64,000 bases of DNA, from the NCBI GenBank assembly GCA_009746045.1, contig RPFO01000034.1, forward strand, positions 1,334,286 to 1,398,285, read 5' to 3'. A program made the position numbers and the translations under genes. Positions 1-11,689 of the stretch are shown one piece after another. Origin of the DNA: Mesostigma viride. Its lineage: Eukaryota; Streptophyta; Mesostigmatophyceae; Mesostigmatales; Mesostigmataceae. Below the pieces are notes generated by a model that saw only the letters and a program-made list of their open reading frames with translations, searched no databases and was not told the DNA's origin. Each line of letters begins with the position of its first letter. The stretch's first letter is position 1.

Positions 1-147
1 GCGTTTTGATGAGTAGTGTAGTTAGGCTTTTCTAGATAGAGTTAGGATAGTTCGATCACGCGGCTTCCTCCACCCCATCCATCATGAAATATGTGCTACA
101 TGACCTCCCCACGGAGGCATGTTATAATTTAATTTAATTTTAATATC

Positions 148-255
148 CCTGAGAAGGGGCATATGGCTTTTAATACATTCTAGGCTACTTCATGCAAGGG
201 TGGGAATGTAAGCTACCCCTGCTCTAGGTGCACCAGGGCACCTGCACCACCATGT
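148..255. repeat. Dispersed repeat, second copy at 56793-56905
   Basis: About 110 bases here, starting at GAGAAGGGGCATATGGC, match 56793-56905 with scattered substitutions, including the closing AGGGCACCTGCACC. The copy at 56.8 kb sits inside an insertion in another dispersed repeat. No coding potential is seen. The rest of 1-280 holds nothing recognisable. Confidence 0.7.
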
Positions 256-279
256 CATATTACAACCAAAACTGGTCGT

Positions 280-1870
280 CATCATGCAAGCATCTGAAGC
301 ATGGTCGCAAAACTTCGTGTGCAAAATCTCATGTCATAAGGAGCCCAACATTATGACAATTGCCAGGCTTTGTAAAGATTTTTGATTTAACGATGACTAC
401 AGCACAAACAGTGAGCGAAACCCTGGTGCATGTGAATGCCTGAGTGGCGACTGTTCCTAACAGAATGCAAGATGTAAGGTAGACATTGCGAGTATGCCAC
501 AAATGTGTGATGTGCAGTGCACATGCATGTGAGCTACCATGGTCCGGATTCTCCCGATTTCTGGCCTGCGCTGGTTGTCTCCTTGATGTATACCCCATGA
601 CACCATACTTCTAAACTACTTAAGAACCTTGGCACATTGCAAAATGGGAAAGAAAGCTGAACAATACATGCAACATCACTCACTAACACAGCCATGTGAT
701 TGCTACCAACACGTACCATGTACATCCTGTGTGAAATTATTGGCAACGACACGCCAAGCAAACGCCAAGGTATAGTATAACTGCGACAGGCTGGCACATG
801 TCACCTGGCATCCACGTATGCTCACCCCAAGGCATTGGCATATCCCCATGTCTATATCCGTTGCCCTTTGTGCGTACCGAGTCACCCATGCAGTCACCCA
901 CCCATGCATCCACCTGGCCCACCCACACAAGTACTCATACACTTGCGCACCTGAGTACCCAGCCACCCACTGGTCCACCCACCCGGTGACCCAGCCAGCC
1001 AGCCACGCACCTACTAAACCAACCTATCTAACCACTCGTGCACCCAGGCACCCAGCCACATACCCACCCACTGGGACATCCACCCACCCAGCTAGCCACA
1101 TATGCAATCTACCCACCTAGGCAATAAGGAGGCATTCACCCATCCTTTTATCCAGGCACCCATTACTAAAACCACGCAGCCACCTAACCACCCAGCCAGC
1201 TGGCCCCATGTGTGCCCACCAGGCCGCCCACCCCTGACCCACCCACGCCCCTTCCCACTCGACCACTCTTTCCCCCCATACCCTTATACCCACCGACCTG
1301 CACCCACTCACCCTCACACATCCACATCCTCTCAGCCAGTCACCCACCCATCTCACCCCTAACATGCACAGCCCTCCACCCGCGATAGGTGAGTCGATCC
1401 CAACTACAAAACCACCCACCCACCCATATCCGTGCACCCACCCACCCATCTACCTTCCCCATCGCTCACCCCACCCACTTCTAATCACAGCTACACATCC
1501 ACCCGCCACAAACCAACGGTGCAAATCCTCCAGCCCATGCAACAGTTTCACTCAGGCATCCAACAATGCACCCACCTAGGAGTTCCCAAACCCCGTCGAT
1601 CCCCCAGCCACCTGGCGATTCACTTATAAGCAACCACCCTTGCACCCATCCACCCACCATAACCACCCACCCACCCGCCCTCCCTCCCTCCCTCCCTCCC
1701 TCCCTCCCTCCCTCCCTCCCTCCCTCCCTCCCTCCCTCCCTCCCTCCCTCCCTCCCTCCCTCCCTCCCTCCCTCCCTCCCTCCTCCCTCCCTCCCTCCCT
1801 CCCTCCCTCCCTCCCTCCCTCCCTCCCTCCCTCCCGCCACCCCACCCACCCACCCTCTCCAACTGCATGT
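280..1870. repeat. Segmental duplication, copy A
   Basis: This block is a diverged duplicate of about 3810-5320 in the same orientation. The shared order is a non-repetitive part (GGTGCATGTGAATGCCTGAG, then GTAAGGTAG, then TGATGTGCAGTGCA), the segment CTGGCACATGTCACCTGGCA, and a long CCCA/ACCC-rich imperfect minisatellite. Open frames across the CCCA-rich part give Pro/Thr/His-rich strings in several frames and on both strands, so they are repeat artefacts and not genes. Confidence 0.75.
1677..1836. repeat. (TCCC)n microsatellite, ~155 bp
   Basis: Nearly pure tetranucleotide repeat with one phase slip near 1782. It closes the CCCA-rich part of copy A and is absent from copy B. The long Leu-Pro-Pro-Ser and Arg-Glu-Gly-Gly frames across it are artefacts. 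Confidence 0.95.
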
Positions 1871-2204
1871 GGACTGCCTCTCCCAGCGACTCGGCCAGCC
1901 GTTTGAGTGTGTTTGGGACCATATGCTGATGCCCATGGATATTACGCGCGCCATCAACCAGGCAACACCAGTGACACTTGAGCTCCTTGTTATCCTTCTC
2001 ATCGGATGTACTGACGACACCCTGCACAATTACAGCTCACAAGGCAACTAACATGCTGGAGGAACGCATCCGCCGCAGTGGACGTCAGTAACGGATGTTG
2101 CAATGTTGCTGGAGGGAGGTCAATCGACCGCACCCGTACATACAAGGGGCAATTATTGATGCGTCATACCCAAAACAGGAAGAAAATGTGGCACAACTAA
2201 CCTT

Positions 2205-2451
2205 GCCATCAACATGGATGGACGGAGTTGGAGACCAACTGCAGCGCGGCATTCGCAAGGGCACAGGCTGTGTTGTTCAGCAGGTCCACCGCTGGACTGC
2301 CCGATGCCGAGTCCAGGTTCTTCCTTACACAAACTCTCCACAAGCGTGATTGTCGCGTCCTTGGCTGCCAACTGCGGAAAGGAGGCCAGTGCTCGCTTCA
2401 GCAGGAACTCGGCAATTGCAATCACGGTGGGCCCTGGCACGATTTGCAGGC
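2205..2451 (-). pseudogene. Putative helical-repeat exon(s), frame break near 2320
   Basis: Minus-strand reading after the acceptor CATGTGTAG at 2451 gives an ARM/HEAT-like helical stretch (FLLKRALASFPQLAAKDAT, then ITLVESLC) that meets a GTAAGG donor-like site at 2328. One base out of phase, the same strand continues with SPAVDLLNNTACALANAALQ, which is equally protein-like. Either a one-base indel breaks a single exon or there are two frames in use. A charged coiled-coil-like frame (AAEKREEEREREAAEKREEQ) lies just upstream, around 2560-2640. The phase does not connect directly to the exon at 2900-3112, so an exon is missing or the gene is decayed. Function unknown. Confidence 0.35.
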
Positions 2452-2899
2452 CTACACATGCTTGCCCCGCATGTGCCTCCCCCACGTGTGCATCCACCGC
2501 AGTTGACGTGCTCGCTCGCAGCTCCCACTACCGCTGGCTTCGTTGCCATGTTCCTCCACCCGTTGCCTCTTGCATCTTAGCTGTTCCTCGCGCTTCTCCG
2601 CAGCCTCTCTTTCCCTCTCTTCCTCTCTCTTTTCTGCTGCCGTTCATGCCTTGCTCCAGATATAGATGTGGCTGCTTAGGCGTTCAATCTGCATCACAGA
2701 ATTGGACGATATGCACGTCAAAGGAAAGCCAACCAAGCAGCAACATTACCAACAATGTAGCGGGAGGGTCAGTGCAGAGGCCAGCAACATAACTGCCTTA
2801 GTCTTGTACTCCTACCATACACATTAGGGAAGACTGCTGGCATGGCAGCCTGCATCACAGCAATGAATTGCCGCCAACTAAAATAAGAGAGTGACTCAC

Positions 2900-3112
2900 C
2901 GCTACTCTTCCCTGAAGCCGACTGGTCACACCTCCATTGTGGCGTTGTTTTACCACTTTAAGGCTCTTCCACAGCGTGCGATTTTGTTGATGCCATTTTC
3001 TCAATTCCTGTAGCATATATTTTGCCCCCGCCGCACGCTTCCATGGGTTGCCATGTACATCATACTTTGCTGATGCTGCAGAGAAGTCAAGCGGTTCTTT
3101 GCATTCCCTCAC
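2900..3112 (-). CDS. Putative internal exon of an unrecognised host gene
   Basis: On the minus strand a 213-base, 71-codon open segment begins after a good acceptor (TTGAATACAG) and ends at the donor GTGAGTC. The translation starts VRECKEPLDFSAASAKYD and continues through a basic, helix-prone stretch containing WHQQNRTLWKSLKVVKQR. Its composition is protein-like and unlike the flanking repeats. No family is recognised. Together with 2329-2451 it suggests a minus-strand gene whose remaining exons were not resolved. It lies between the two copies of the segmental duplication, so it may be a remnant. Confidence is moderate that this is an exon and low on any function. Confidence 0.45.
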
Positions 3113-3717
3113 CTGTATTCAACGGCAACGCCAAAACGGAATGCCAACGAATGCGGAGCGGGGGAACAAGGCATAAATCAACGCATGGTGAACTGGCAGA
3201 TGCTGAGGCAGACACGACAATGCACTGGGTGCATGGCAACCATGTGAACACTGATGGTAGCATTCACATGCCTAACAAGCATTTTCTCTGTTTCCCCTGG
3301 GTTAGAGTGTAAGGCCTATGCAAACCCAGCTAAACAACAAAACAACACATCCTAAACTGCGCTAACTGACATGGGCAACAAACATGGCCAATGGACACAA
3401 CACCTTGAAATGGCCTTTTTTTTACATAAATTATGGCCCATGGCAAGTTTATTGTCCGATTGACCTAGGATTGGATCCCACCACTCCCCGGGATGTGTCT
3501 GGCTAGTGGTGGAGTAGTTGAGTCAAAATGTTAAGTTTACATGGTACTCCCTGCTTAAGTTAACTCCAGATCCAAGGCCAAAACTGGCCACCTAAACCAC
3601 TTGCACTTGCATAGAAACAATAGTTGATCTCAGATTATGCTGTAACTTTGCAGTGGTGATGAATAATAGTTGTTCTGACCTTGTACAAAGTTCTACGCCA
3701 TTTGGAGCCCTAGTTGG

Positions 3718-3753
3718 TGACAAATGCTAGCAAAATTTTGCTAGCATTTGTCA
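3718..3753. repeat. Perfect 36-bp palindrome
   Basis: TGACAAATGCTAGCAAAA is followed immediately by its exact reverse complement, giving an 18-bp arm with no spacer. It lies just before segmental-duplication copy B and is absent from copy A. Confidence 0.95.
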
Positions 3754-3809
3754 TTAATGGCCATTTAAAATCAATATTTAACCCAAATAATGTCAGAATG
3801 CCACCAAAA

Positions 3810-5320
3810 CTTATTGCCATCATGCCAGCACCTGAAGCAAGGTCTCAACAAGTCATGAGCAGAAATTCAGATCATGCAGAGCCCAAAATGGTGACATTTG
3901 CCAGCAATTGTCACCATTTTTTGCTTTTTTACCCACAATTTTAACAACATTACCCACCAAAACATTCTCCAAGCTGGGGCGCATCATTTAAATCTTTGCA
4001 GGCAACTCAAGAATGACTAGTACAAACAGTGTGCAAAACCTTGGTGCATGTGAATGCCTGAGTGGTGACCATTGCTAGCAGAATCCATCATGTAAGGTAG
4101 GCATTGCCAGTATGCCACAAAGCTGTGATGTGCAGTGCATGTCCATATGTATACCCCATGACACCGTGCCTCTAAACTACTTGGCACATTGCAAAATGGG
4201 AAGGAAAGGTGAATAATACATGCCACATCACTAACACAGCCATTTGAATGCTACCAACACGCACCATGCATGATATACACTGCGTGTACAGTAATACATG
4301 TCGAGAATATGCCGAGCGAGCATATCAAGGTGCAGTGACCCCAACGCTGGCACATGTCACCTGGCATCCACGTATGCTCACATGATATGGCATTGGCATA
4401 TCCCATGTCTCCATCTCTTGCACTTTGTGCGCACCAAGCCACCCATGCAGTCGCCCACCCATGCAGCTACCTGGCCACCCACCCACACAACTGCTCACAC
4501 ACTCGCGCGCCCGTGCACCCAGACAGCCACCTGTCCTCCCACCCAGTGACCCACCCACCAAGCCAGCCGCGCACGTGCTTACCCAACTTATACAACCATG
4601 CGTGCACCTAGGCACCCAACCACCTACCAACCCACTTGGACATCCACCCACCCACCAAGGCACCTGCGCAACCCACACACCAACTAGGTAATAAGCAGGC
4701 ATTCCCCCATCCAATGAGCCAACCACCCAACCACCCAACCACCTAAACACCCAGCCAGCTGGCCCCATATGCACCCGTCCGGCCACCCACAGTTGACCCA
4801 CCCACGCACCTACCCACTCAACCATTCACTGCCCCCACACCCTTATACCCACTGACCCACCCACTGACCCACCCACACATGCATTTTCTCAGCCAGCACC
4901 CCGGCACCTACCTCACCCCAAACCTGCACAGCCCTTCACCCGTGATAGGTGAGTCGGTCCCAACCATAAACCCATCCACGCATCCATATCTGTGCGCCCA
5001 CCCGTCCATCTACCCGTCCCTTCGCCCACCCACCCACATCTAGTCATCTACACATCCACCAGCCACCAGCCACCAATGGCCCACCCACCAACCCACACAC
5101 ACACATACATCCCTAACCAACCAACCACCAACACACCACCCTCAAAAACGTGCAGTTGTTTCACTCATGCATCCAACAACCCACCCACTTCAAAGTCCCC
5201 AAAGCCTATCATCACCCAGCCACCTGGGCATCTGCCAATAACCGACCGCCCTTGCACTCATCCACCCACCATGACCAGCCAGCCAGCCACCCACCCTCTC
5301 CAACTGCCTGTGCTCCCACC
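3810..5320. repeat. Segmental duplication, copy B
   Basis: Counterpart of about 280-1870, with the same order of landmarks and many substitutions and indels. It lacks the pure (TCCC)n tract. The CCCA-rich sequence continues to about 5640. The Thr/Pro/His-rich open frames are repeat artefacts. From about 5640 to 6500 nothing recognisable is seen. Confidence 0.75.
3885..3920. repeat. Near-perfect 36-bp inverted repeat
   Basis: AAAATGGTGACA pairs with TGTCACCATTTT across an inner segment that is itself partly palindromic (16 of 18 arm positions pair). The equivalent place in copy A (about 345-375) has lost the symmetry. Confidence 0.85.
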
Positions 5321-6499
5321 TACGCAGCCAGCCATTTACCAAAGCATCCACCTATCAGCCACCCACCTGCCATTGAACCCACCCACGCCTAGGCATCCCT
5401 TGAAGCATCTATAGCCCAAGCCTCCCACCCAAGGCTCTCTGGGCAATCAAACAACCAAACAACCAATCACCCAGCTATACAACCACCTAACCACCTAACC
5501 ACTCAACAACACAATCACCGAACCACCTAACTACCCAACACCCAAACCAGCCAGGCATGTGCCCGCCTCGCATGCCCTCACCATTGCAACACCCCATACA
5601 CGCCCCGCTCACCTAGCCAGCCACACACCCAGCCAGTCTCCTGCTCAACTCACGCATGAAGGCAATATCAGCCATGCATGGCCTCACCTTGCATCACTTG
5701 CATTGCCTGGTTAATTTGCATGAGACAGCTTCCATCTCATTGTCAGCAACTGAAAAGGCTCTTTCTTCACAGTAATGAATAAGCTACAACGTTGGAAACG
5801 TTCTCCCATCCCTCTTTAAAACAGTCTTTAAATCAGAAAGACAAGGGCAAATCTCTGGACAAGGTGGCAATAACCACTGCACCATGCTCTTGAGAAAGTC
5901 TTAACAACCCAGCTTTCTACCCTTTTAGAAGCTGCCTTGCGTTAGCAACGATTCTGGGCCCTCTGGCTCGCTCACCTGGCTTAATCTGCGCTTCTTTATG
6001 GCTGCCGGGATATGCGAAGCTTGGGCCGAGGGTGTCGTGGCGAGGTCGTCTGCCCGACTCATCACTTCTCGAAACCGCACTGCCGACTAATAAAAACGAT
6101 GCCCCCCTTTGCCTTTTGTATCTGGCGTCAAAAGAACAATGAACTCGCTTGGAAACACTGTCGCAAAGAGCTTCCTACAGGCATTATAAGCAATTTTCGC
6201 AGCTTTTACCGCACTTACTGCACATCCGGAAGACCATTAGCGGCCTTCGCGCGGAATCTTGGGCACGCCATATCTTCTGCTGGCTCATTGCCGCAGGCTG
6301 GCAGTATAGGAAGGTCGGGCATAGCCTAAAGAGCTGATTATCTGACGACAAAGATATGCATTGCATGAAGCAAGAAACAGACGGATTTCGCACCCCCATA
6401 TTTATTCACGTCAATGCCGGACAATTAAAAGCGAAACTCAAAAAACGAAAACACTAACGTTTTCGGGAATATTATAACGAACAAGCTGAGCTGCCAGCT

Positions 6500-6839
6500 A
6501 TGTCGCGGTTTACGATCCAGTTAACGATAACGGCTCCGTAACCACCCCAGTGCCTAATATTGGGGCAGCTATGGCGCCGTAACCACTACCTGACCCGTCC
6601 CGTATACCCCAACGTAACCTGAACCGAAGCCGTTCACGCCCCCGTAAACATAACCGGCCCAGTTACTGGGCCGTACCGAATCTCGGGGCCAATATTCCGA
6701 ATGGTACCGTAACCGGTCCGGTAACCCAAACCGCCAACGAATACGGACCCGTAACCTGGCCCGTCGAAGTTACCGGGCAGGTTACGGGGGCGTCGAAGTT
6801 ACCGGACAGGTTACGGGGGCTTCAAATTAACTCCTAGTG
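6500..6839. mobile_element. Terminal part of a CACTA-like transposon (GTAACC subterminal repeats)
   Basis: About 330 bases densely filled with direct and inverted GTAACC/GGTTAC motifs (for example GTTACCGG and CCGTAACC) end in AACTCCTAGTG at 6839. The reverse complement, CACTAGGAGTT, resembles the CACTAGGAACTC ends of the two fuller elements in this window. CACTA elements typically carry short subterminal repeats near their ends. The other terminus was not found. The end abuts LINE coding sequence directly, so it probably inserted into that LINE. Confidence 0.6.
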
Positions 6840-6921
6840 TAGGTTGTCCCTGCCCTGCTGTGTTTGTTCCGTATGTGTTCAGCCCCCTGACATTCCACGT
6901 TACTAGTGTGAGCTGGCTCAT
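6840..6921 (-). pseudogene. LINE ORF2 start: endonuclease N-terminus, cut off
   Basis: Reading minus from the ATG at 6921 gives MSQLTLVTWNVRGLNTYG. This matches the opening motif (TWNVRGLN) of the AP-type endonuclease of non-LTR retrotransposons, where the Asn is part of the active site. The frame is lost after about 25 codons where the GTAACC-rich CACTA-like end begins. It follows the ORF1 remnant on the same strand, as expected for a two-ORF LINE. Confidence 0.65.
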
Positions 6922-6989
6922 GGCTATGATATAGGGAAGAGGGGGGACAAGGGCGGGGGCAGGCGTACCTTGCTGGCGTCGGGGTGAGG

Positions 6990-8588
6990 GCGCTTGCCTT
7001 TCACTGCTGATGCCACGCCCACTGTCGCACAGGTGCCGAGTTCCGCATCAGTGAGGTCGAGGTCCGATGGCAGGCTGTCCGAGTCCTGGTCCGCTGCCCG
7101 CATGCCCCTGGGAGCGTGGTCGCTGGTGGGTGGGGCTGAGACTGAAGGCGTTGGCGCGCCCGTCGCGAGTGGCGGGTCAGGGACCTGAACTGGTCGATGT
7201 CGATGCCCGACACGGCCAGCGCTTTGGCCAGTTTCACCGGGGCCCAGCGGCAGCCGGTAAGGGGCAGCGCGTCACCCCTCGTGTGAGTGGTCGTGCAGGG
7301 GATAATGATCTGGATGGTGTGCCATCTGGTGGCGGCAGTGGGCTCGATGGCCCGCGTACGCAGGGACGTCGTGGTGCTGTCCACCGTCACGATCTCGCTC
7401 ATGCCCATGTCCCGCAGCTTCGTGGTGCAGGCGTTCGCAAACATGTCTAATGGCATGCATGACGGGGCCGCGTCTAACGACAGCCCCCGTGGGTGACCAC
7501 CTGGGAAGATATGGTTCCTGCGCCTCATTGAGAGGGCACAGGACGGTCCCCTGTTCCGCCGGGTAGGAAATCAGCATGATCATTTCTAAACCAAGCTGTG
7601 CGGTGCGCGGAATCTCCCATGCAGCGACCGCGTTCCATGGGGCCAGGGCGGTGAGAAGCCATGCCGTGATGGTCTTAGCGCGGTCGTTGACGGGGGTGCG
7701 ATTGTCGCCTAAGGAGGCGGTACCGGTGGCGGCTGCGTAACGCTTCTGTTTGGCGATGGCTGTGCGAGAGCGCTCCGGGCATTCTTTGCTGATGTGTTCC
7801 CTCGTGGCAAAGCAGCTAACGCAAACGGGATCCTCGTAATTCACTTGAGTGGTGATGAAGTTAATACCCCTGGCATTGGCGTACTTTTGAGGTACTGTGA
7901 TGATGTCGGGGATGCAGCGGCCCGTTGCCGGAGTAGCCGCCTGGCATGCCAATAATGTGGTCAGCACCCTTGTCCTCGACTCCCATGTCCGGGTCGAAGT
8001 GGGGGGTGTACATAACCCATGACAGCTGTCTGTACGCGCCGTGTGTCGCTGCCGTCAGTCCTCAGGGGTGTGTCGGTATCTTCTATGATTACGATGTTGG
8101 AAGCTGTCCCCCACGTCTCGACCACGAGTCGAAGCATGCATGTGCTCCTGCCTGTAGAGCGCTGAAACGTTGTATATGCTGCCGGTAGGTCTGCTGGCGT
8201 GAAGCGACGGAGTCGGAGTGCCTTGCCCGCCACCGTGCATGACGAACGCCTCTTGCTGCCCCGCTTCCGTGTGCTTGGTAAGTGCTGCTGTGGCATCCGC
8301 TGCTGTAGGAAATTTGACATGGATGTTGGGCTGGTTCTTTACCCCCCCACAGATGGCGCCCCCTATTTGGCTCATGGTCTGCTCGACGGCGCGCCGTTCA
8401 GGTCCGGACACGTCGCGGCCATGGATGAGGATGACCAGGAGTCTCTGCTGCATGGATTTTGCGAGTTCATCCATGGCCGGGCTCCATCTGACCCTGCCGG
8501 ATACTTTATCTGCAGTCGTAGGTTCCGTGTAGGTCCCCATGGCGAGGTGAGGTCGGACCTGCGAAAGGTGCAAGACACGGCGCAACAT
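6990..8588 (-). pseudogene. LINE ORF1 (gag-like) pseudogene
   Basis: Minus-strand coding is spread over at least three frames. It starts near 8540 with MGTYTEPTTADKVSGRVRW and a nucleic-acid-binding-like segment (NIHVKFPTAADATAALTKH). After shifts near 8200 and 7965 it continues to a zinc-knuckle-like cluster at 7778-7828 (CVSCFATREHISKEC), which has one residue more than the usual CX2CX4HX4C spacing. A further shift follows near 7280. ORF1 proteins of LINEs package the element RNA. The endonuclease start of ORF2 follows at 6921. The shifts show the copy is dead, unless they are assembly errors. Confidence 0.6.
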
Positions 8589-8599
8589 GAACAGGGCGT

Positions 8600-11500
8600 G
8601 GGCGTGAGATAGTCGTTAAAAGAGAGGCCTACTGTGCAGTGTGCTATGAGCAGAAACAAAGCGATTGGAAAGGCTGCATTACACCCACGTCTGGGTAATG
8701 GCAGCAGGTATTGAAAAAATTCGTTATGGGGGTATCTCGGTGATAACGGATCACCAGGTGTGGCGATAACTATTCCATAGTCATTGCGCCAGTGGAAGGG
8801 AAACCGAGGGTACAGGAGGTCACGCTCCGAGGAGACTACTCGCCCACCCAGGTGGAGGGGCCCAGGCCAAGTCCATCCTGCCAATGGGTTTTCGAATCCG
8901 AGCCGTGGCTCACTGACCGAATGCCATAATGGGGTAGCCGTCACTAGAAACAGTGAGGCGAAGGGCGGACTTACGATTTTCGTAAGGCCTGCTCCTTACA
9001 CCCACACGTTTCAAGTGACGGCTAGCTTTTCCGCCCCTCAAGAGAGGTGTCTAGACGTACCTTTTCGTGCTGAATCCGAATCTGCCCTTTGTTTCGCGTT
9101 TAGATTACTACGTAAGGTGCTATCCCGTCCGCCGTCAGGGCCACCATAGCCAGCAGTCCCGAGTTTAAAACTCACCCCCGGATCAGAATCAGACCGGGGT
9201 AATCGCCGCGCGCCTGGTTGCGAGCTACTCCAATCAAGGCCGTTGTTGTTGTTGTTGTGTCCCACGCCGCACATGGGCAGCAGAGAATCTATAGTGGCCG
9301 AGGGCCGGAAACAATCGAGGCCGTAGACTGCCCTAGCGGCGTATCCAGGAGGGAACTCAGGGAACGCGTTAAGGGGACGGTCCCGGCGCGAATATTTTGG
9401 CGCCAAAAAAATGCGCGGTACCCGTCCGTACCGTGAAAAAGTGGTGCACGGTGCGCGCACCCCTATACCGGAGCTGGCCATGGCGACCTGCTTTCAGGCA
9501 GAGTAGAAAAAGATAGATCGCGGAATGCAGAGAAACTGAGCGAATCTTGAAGACGATGAGAACACGATCGTACCATTACCGGCATTGTCCTTCGCCCAGC
9601 GGCGCAAGAAAGAACAACCTTCCATGGAATAATAAGACGCGCATCCCGCGAGCCTGGAGAGTGTCTTACCGATCATGACGGAAATCTTGCGGAAACCCAG
9701 CAAATTTTTTAAAGCTTTACCAATAACAATTTAAACGCATCCTTGACGCTAGGCAAAGCCCATAAAACCTGACAATCACCGCCGCCAGCATGCATTCTAA
9801 TTTATTCCTCTCGACGAAAACATCAGATTGGACCCCCGTGGCGATGGTCATCATGCAATAAAATCATCGACACTGCAAAAAACGCGAACTCCGCTACGAA
9901 GTAGTATCATGTTCTCAGCGTGACCCTATGAATGTTTCGCTTCCTTTATGGGTTATCAACGCAAGTTTTCGGCTTCTTTCCGTGCAGTTAGCGCCAGGTA
10001 TAATGCCATTCCGTGCTGCGCATCAACAGATTCCTGGCACCTTAATTTCAGTGGTTTTTATGTACGTTGCATGGCTGGGACGTGTCAAAGCGTAACCGTG
10101 GCATATCGTCAAGTTGTCAGGGATTTGCTGGGTGGTTTCTTGGAAGGAGATTGCTAACAGCACTCAGTTTTGTGTGAATATTGACGCGGCCTTTCTTAGC
10201 AGAGGCTTCATTGTGGTTAGAGGCTCACAAGCTTGAGTTTGTTTCTAGGCAAACGATTGCGCTGGAAAGAAAGGTGGCAGTGGTTTTTCTGAGGGGCATA
10301 CTGCATGGGTGGAACTGCACGTAGGTAGGGGTTATCGTTGTCTTGTTGGCCTTTCTCCCACTAAAATGGGAGAGCCCTAATTCATATGCTAGCAAGGCAA
10401 GGTGACCATGGTAAGAAGCCGCTTGGCAAGCAGCATGTATGATAATTCTGCTTTCTCTGTGGACTGTCTGTTGTTACCCTTGTTGGGCAATTAGTGGATA
10501 TGGCTTTCTAGGGTGTGTTTGAATTTGGTCAGCTTGGTTTTGGGATGATGCCCACATCATAAACCTGGAATATGCTTTAGAAGTGTTGGCTAGGCGTGTA
10601 GAGCTACCTGCCTCATTGTTGTGCACACACGCAACAGGTTGCCCGTGTCGAGGTAAGGCAAGGGCACATGAAGTGCCCAGCCACCTCCTTGTACATTGTG
10701 GTCGAATTGGGCATGGTCAGGAGCCTTTTGGATGGCATAGGGAGTGTTAGTGTGCCTTAATACTCACTAATGCCTTCCTTAGCGTCTGCACAGGTGGCCA
10801 ACTGCCAAAATTAATAACTGCTACATCTGAGCTCAGAATGCCACCAAACTTTGACAGTGCCTTCTATGGTCACATGTGACAGAATTTGACTTGTGCTTTT
10901 CAGGCCTAATTGATGTGTTATGAATGTACACTCACATGTGTATGGGGACGCCCCCCTAAAAAAGCGTATTTTTTGGTCAAAAATTAATAACATGAAGGGA
11001 TGTGCTGATTTTGTTGATCCAATCAGGTAGAAACCATGTCCCATGAAATTTTCATATGGGTTGTACTTTTGGCATGCAACTGGTTCTCCCACTGTTCTCG
11101 GCAAGATGTGCCCCGGACAGCGTTTTTTTCTATTTTTAGCATTAGCCGGTGTATGGCTGCATGGGGGTAGTGACCCCCAACTAGTGGTGGTATGCATGCC
11201 CAAACATCATGTTTATGGTCCCCAAACATCATTCAGTGGTTGTCAGTTGCCGGCATTTCTGTAGTTATTAAGCAGCTTCAGTTTTGATACAATTCCATGG
11301 GACCCTCCCCTTAAACCACCCGCTGAGCATCAACAGCTGTTGACACCTAGTCAACACCATGGCACCGCCGCTCTCCCCCGCCGGCACCCAGTTCTCCTTG
11401 TCTGACGCTGTCGCCGCCGGTGCTGCTGTCGCTGCCGCTGACAGTCGCTGGTATACTGTAAGCCTGGGCACACTGCTGCCTCTGCTCACTTCTGCGACCC

Positions 11501-11680
11501 CCTGCATGTTGGCTCGGCACCACGGCGTCATCTCCGGCCGTCAGCGTGGTACACCGGCGACAGACCGGCCGTCGTTAATTGCGCCTTCAGCACTGCCTGC
11601 ATGCTCAAGGCTGTAAACCGGTAGTGTGCACACCAAGCAGCCTCCACCTCCCCAGCCGCAACTCAGTGATGGCCATGATT
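8600..11680. other. No supported gene; possible LINE 5' region then unassigned sequence
   Basis: 8600-9480 immediately precedes the LINE ORF1 and may be its 5' region, but no independent signal was found. 9480-11260 contains only short random frames. 11340-11600 is GC-richer and precedes the LINE RT remnant without a recognisable domain. Confidence 0.4.
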
Positions 11681-11689
11681 CTTCGACAC

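Noticed and set aside
1481-2051. Ser/Leu/Pro and Arg/Glu/Gly repeat ORFs
   Set aside because: Produced by the (TCCC)n tract; both strands and several frames are equally open.
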